Positions 4,365 to 5,841 of a DNA stretch of 5,841 nt are shown here, one piece after another. The position numbers and the translations under genes are program-made. The DNA comes from Nitrosopumilaceae archaeon. GTDB lineage: Archaea; Thermoproteota; Nitrososphaeria; Nitrososphaerales; Nitrosopumilaceae. The stretch is from positions 1-5,841 of the forward strand of contig JACENB010000027.1 in NCBI GenBank assembly GCA_013867245.1, given 5' to 3'. Below the pieces are notes generated by a model. The model did not search any database, was not told the origin of the DNA, and saw only the letters and a program-made list of their open reading frames with translations. How positions within the stretch are numbered: position 1 is the first letter of the stretch; every line of letters starts with the position of its first letter.

Positions 4365-5573
4365 TTGTCAGACACTTATGATGTAGTAGTAGTTGGCGGA
4401 GGTCCTGCAGGATCATCAGCTGCATACACTGCATCAAAGAATGGAATGAAAGTAGTGTTAATCGAAAAAGAAGAATCAATTGCAGAATCAGTTAGAACTA
4501 GTGGAGTCACATGGATTCAAAATATAGAAGAATTTGGAATTCCAGAAGATTGTTACAATCCAGTAAAGAATTTTGAATTCTATTCACCAAACAACAAAGT
4601 GAGTATTGGAGATACTATTGCTCGATCTGCAGTACTAGATGTAAGAAAGACGTATCGATGGTTAGCATCTCAAGCAGATGCACAAGGAACTAAGATTATT
4701 GTAAATACAACTGTTAAAGAAGCAATCAAAGATGAATCAGGAAAAATTATTGGGGTCAAGGCAATACAAAATGAAAAAGAAATTGAATTTTTTGGCAAAG
4801 TAGTAATTGATGCTAGTGGTTTTCAATCAACAGTTGCAAAATCAATGGGTTTTGTAAAACAATGGGAAAGATTTGGTGCAGGTGCAGAGTATGAGGCAAA
4901 AGTAGAACATGTTAAAGCAGATACATGGTGGTTGATGGTTGGAGAAAAATATTCACCTGCAGGATATGCATGGATTTTTCCATTAGGCAACAACATTGCA
5001 AGAATTGGTGTAGGAATTGGTAAACCAGATTCTCCAGTAGATCCAACTGCAAGACTAAAAGAACTCATTGAAAACAAAGAAGGTCCAATTGCAGATTTGG
5101 GCAAAATAGAACCAATAGAGTTTCACTACGGATTAATTCCAAATGATGGGCTTTCTAGAAAAACAGTTTATGATAATTTGATTTTAGTTGGAGATTCAGC
5201 AGGACAAGCTAATCCTTTGGTCTTGGAAGGAATTCGCTATGCGATTAAGTTTGGAAGAATAGCAGGAGAGGTTGCATCAAAAGCAATCAAAGCAAACGAC
5301 ACATCAGAGAAAAAACTATCAGAGTATGAGGACAATTGGAAAAAAGCAATTGAATCTAAAATAAAATCTGCAGGTAAAGTACAAGATAGATGGATTGGAT
5401 TAACTGATGAGGATTGGGATAAAGAGTTAGACATTATCAGTGAGTTAAAACCTGAAGAGTTTTTGGATTTTATCAAAGCAGATTTTGGATTATCTAATAT
5501 GATAAAACTTGCAACTAATCATCCAAAACTAGCAGTAAGACAATTGTTTAACTTAGTTAAGGGTAGAAATTAG
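4365..5573 (+). CDS. Geranylgeranyl reductase-family FAD-dependent oxidoreductase
   Basis: A 402-residue flavoprotein of usual family length. The N terminus has the FAD-binding Rossmann motif G11-G-G-P-A-G16 with E35 closing strand 2 (LIEKEE). Later landmarks are D149-A-S-G152, the family's G-Y-x-W-x-F-P (GYAWIFP, 200-206), and the second FAD motif LVGDSAG (274-280) followed by EGIRYAIKFGR. From family knowledge such enzymes reduce prenyl chains, as in saturating the geranylgeranyl chains of archaeal ether lipids or the side chains of quinones. The cysteine found after the first FAD motif in characterised archaeal lipid reductases is not seen here (RTSGVTW, about 44-50), so this may be a paralogue with another prenyl or non-prenyl substrate. 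The start is TTG with a TATA box about 28 bases upstream. It ends 5 bases before the convergent cysteine-rich gene. Confidence 0.9.
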   Translation: MSDTYDVVVVGGGPAGSSAAYTASKNGMKVVLIEKEESIAESVRTSGVTWIQNIEEFGIPEDCYNPVKNFEFYSPNNKVSIGDTIARSAVLDVRKTYRWLASQADAQGTKIIVNTTVKEAIKDESGKIIGVKAIQNEKEIEFFGKVVIDASGFQSTVAKSMGFVKQWERFGAGAEYEAKVEHVKADTWWLMVGEKYSPAGYAWIFPLGNNIARIGVGIGKPDSPVDPTARLKELIENKEGPIADLGKIEPIEFHYGLIPNDGLSRKTVYDNLILVGDSAGQANPLVLEGIRYAIKFGRIAGEVASKAIKANDTSEKKLSEYEDNWKKAIESKIKSAGKVQDRWIGLTDEDWDKELDIISELKPEEFLDFIKADFGLSNMIKLATNHPKLAVRQLFNLVKGRN

Positions 5574-5578
5574 CAGAA

Positions 5579-5794
5579 TCAAGCCATGGCAACTACCCTA
5601 GAGTAGTTGCCAGACTTGAAAAAGGGCACGGTATTGGTTTGGTTTGTCTCCACAGACGTACAAATTGAATGAAATTGCTCAATAGTGCAAAGGGCACAAT
5701 CTACACAAATCATGCTGTTAGGTTTCATACAATGAGCACACTTTGTATGCTCTGTTAGTTTTCCACCACAACTTCTACATGATTCGTCAGGCAT
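5579..5794 (-). CDS. Small cysteine-rich zinc-binding protein (71 aa)
   Basis: A 71-residue protein whose first half is packed with metal-ligand pairs: C6-R-S-C9-G-G, C19-A-H-C22 and C30-V-D-C33-x2-C36, with H42 and C45 nearby. This spacing could hold two zinc ions in a double-ribbon or treble-clef-like fold. The second half has no cysteines and looks unstructured. I do not recognise a named family; a nucleic-acid or protein-binding adaptor is the general expectation. The gene faces the flavoprotein gene, with only 5 bases between the stops, and a perfect hairpin covers its last codons. A TATA-like TTATATTC lies about 33 bases before the ATG, predicting a leader of about 6 bases. Confidence 0.72.
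   Translation of the reverse strand: MPDESCRSCGGKLTEHTKCAHCMKPNSMICVDCALCTIEQFHSICTSVETNQTNTVPFFKSGNYSRVVAMA
5587..5612. terminator. Perfect 10-bp inverted repeat at a convergent gene junction
   Basis: TGGCAACTAC (5587-5596) and GTAGTTGCCA (5603-5612) are exact reverse complements around a 6-base loop (CCTAGA). The hairpin begins 14 bases after the flavoprotein stop and lies inside the last codons of the convergent 71-residue gene. It could mark or protect the 3' ends of either or both mRNAs. Neither side has the long oligo-T tract of an intrinsic terminator, so calling it a terminator is tentative; the repeat itself is certain. Confidence 0.45.
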
Positions 5795-5822
5795 TTCTAT
5801 TCAAACAGTGTTTGTGAAATTT

Positions 5823-5830
5823 GAATATAA
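5823..5830 (-). promoter_or_regulatory. TATA-like box for the 71-residue cysteine-rich gene
   Basis: TTATATTC on the minus strand is centred about 33 bases before the ATG at 5794. With the usual 26-base offset, transcription would start near 5800, leaving a very short leader. Confidence 0.45.
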
Positions 5831-5841
5831 GGCGCACGTAG

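Noticed and set aside
4823..5104. 93-codon minus-strand frame inside the flavoprotein gene
   Set aside because: It is fully antisense to conserved flavoprotein motifs, including GYAWIFP, and has no domain or promoter of its own.
5237..5476. 79-codon minus-strand frame inside the flavoprotein gene
   Set aside because: It is a serine-rich shadow of the coding strand with no independent support.
1649..5573. The two dehydrogenases and the flavoprotein as one biosynthetic cluster
   Set aside because: The SDR and the flavoprotein have their own TATA boxes, and unrelated minus-strand genes separate the flavoprotein from the rest; nothing in the sequence links their substrates.

Overview
The window looks like a piece of an AT-rich marine ammonia-oxidising archaeon (Thaumarchaeota/Nitrososphaeria, Nitrosopumilus-like). 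This is inferred from gene content and style and was not checked by any search. The supporting signs are a DUF99/endonuclease dU gene (an essentially archaeal family), a geranylgeranyl-reductase-family flavoprotein, several tiny zinc-finger proteins, and TATA-like boxes about 24-29 bases ahead of most start codons, the spacing expected for leaderless archaeal mRNAs. Genes are packed tightly on both strands, no gene-free stretch exceeds 100 bases, and there is no tRNA, rRNA, CRISPR array, insertion sequence or phage gene.

Left part (1-1258). The minus strand carries the start of an exported DsbA/thioredoxin-like protein that runs off the left edge, and behind it a 64-residue protein with one perfect C2H2 finger. 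A 51-base divergent gap with a single symmetric TATA box separates that gene from a plus-strand 100-residue membrane-anchored protein. The 3' end of the latter overlaps, tail to tail, a minus-strand 122-residue protein that also ends in a perfect C2H2 finger.

Middle part (1259-4016). A 128-residue protein of unknown function lies 3 bases ahead of a beta-hydroxyacid dehydrogenase (3-hydroxyisobutyrate dehydrogenase / semialdehyde reductase family). Next, probably with its own promoter, is a classical short-chain dehydrogenase/reductase. It overlaps tail to tail a minus-strand endonuclease dU (DUF99) gene. That gene is preceded by, and overlaps, an uncatalogued-looking 40-codon membrane peptide gene, and it has a well-spaced Shine-Dalgarno site inside that peptide gene.

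Right part (4017-5841). A 68-residue zinc-ribbon-like protein and a 402-residue geranylgeranyl-reductase-family flavoprotein (TTG start) are on the plus strand. A convergent minus-strand 71-residue cysteine-rich protein follows, with a perfect 10-bp hairpin covering its last codons.

The redox enzymes (two NAD(P)H-dependent dehydrogenases and the flavoprotein) are housekeeping-type genes, and I see no sign that they form one pathway. I found no convincing new defence or mobile system. The most unusual features are the concentration of very small zinc-binding proteins, the shared symmetric promoter between a C2H2 gene and a membrane protein gene, and the overlapping small membrane peptide/endonuclease dU pair.
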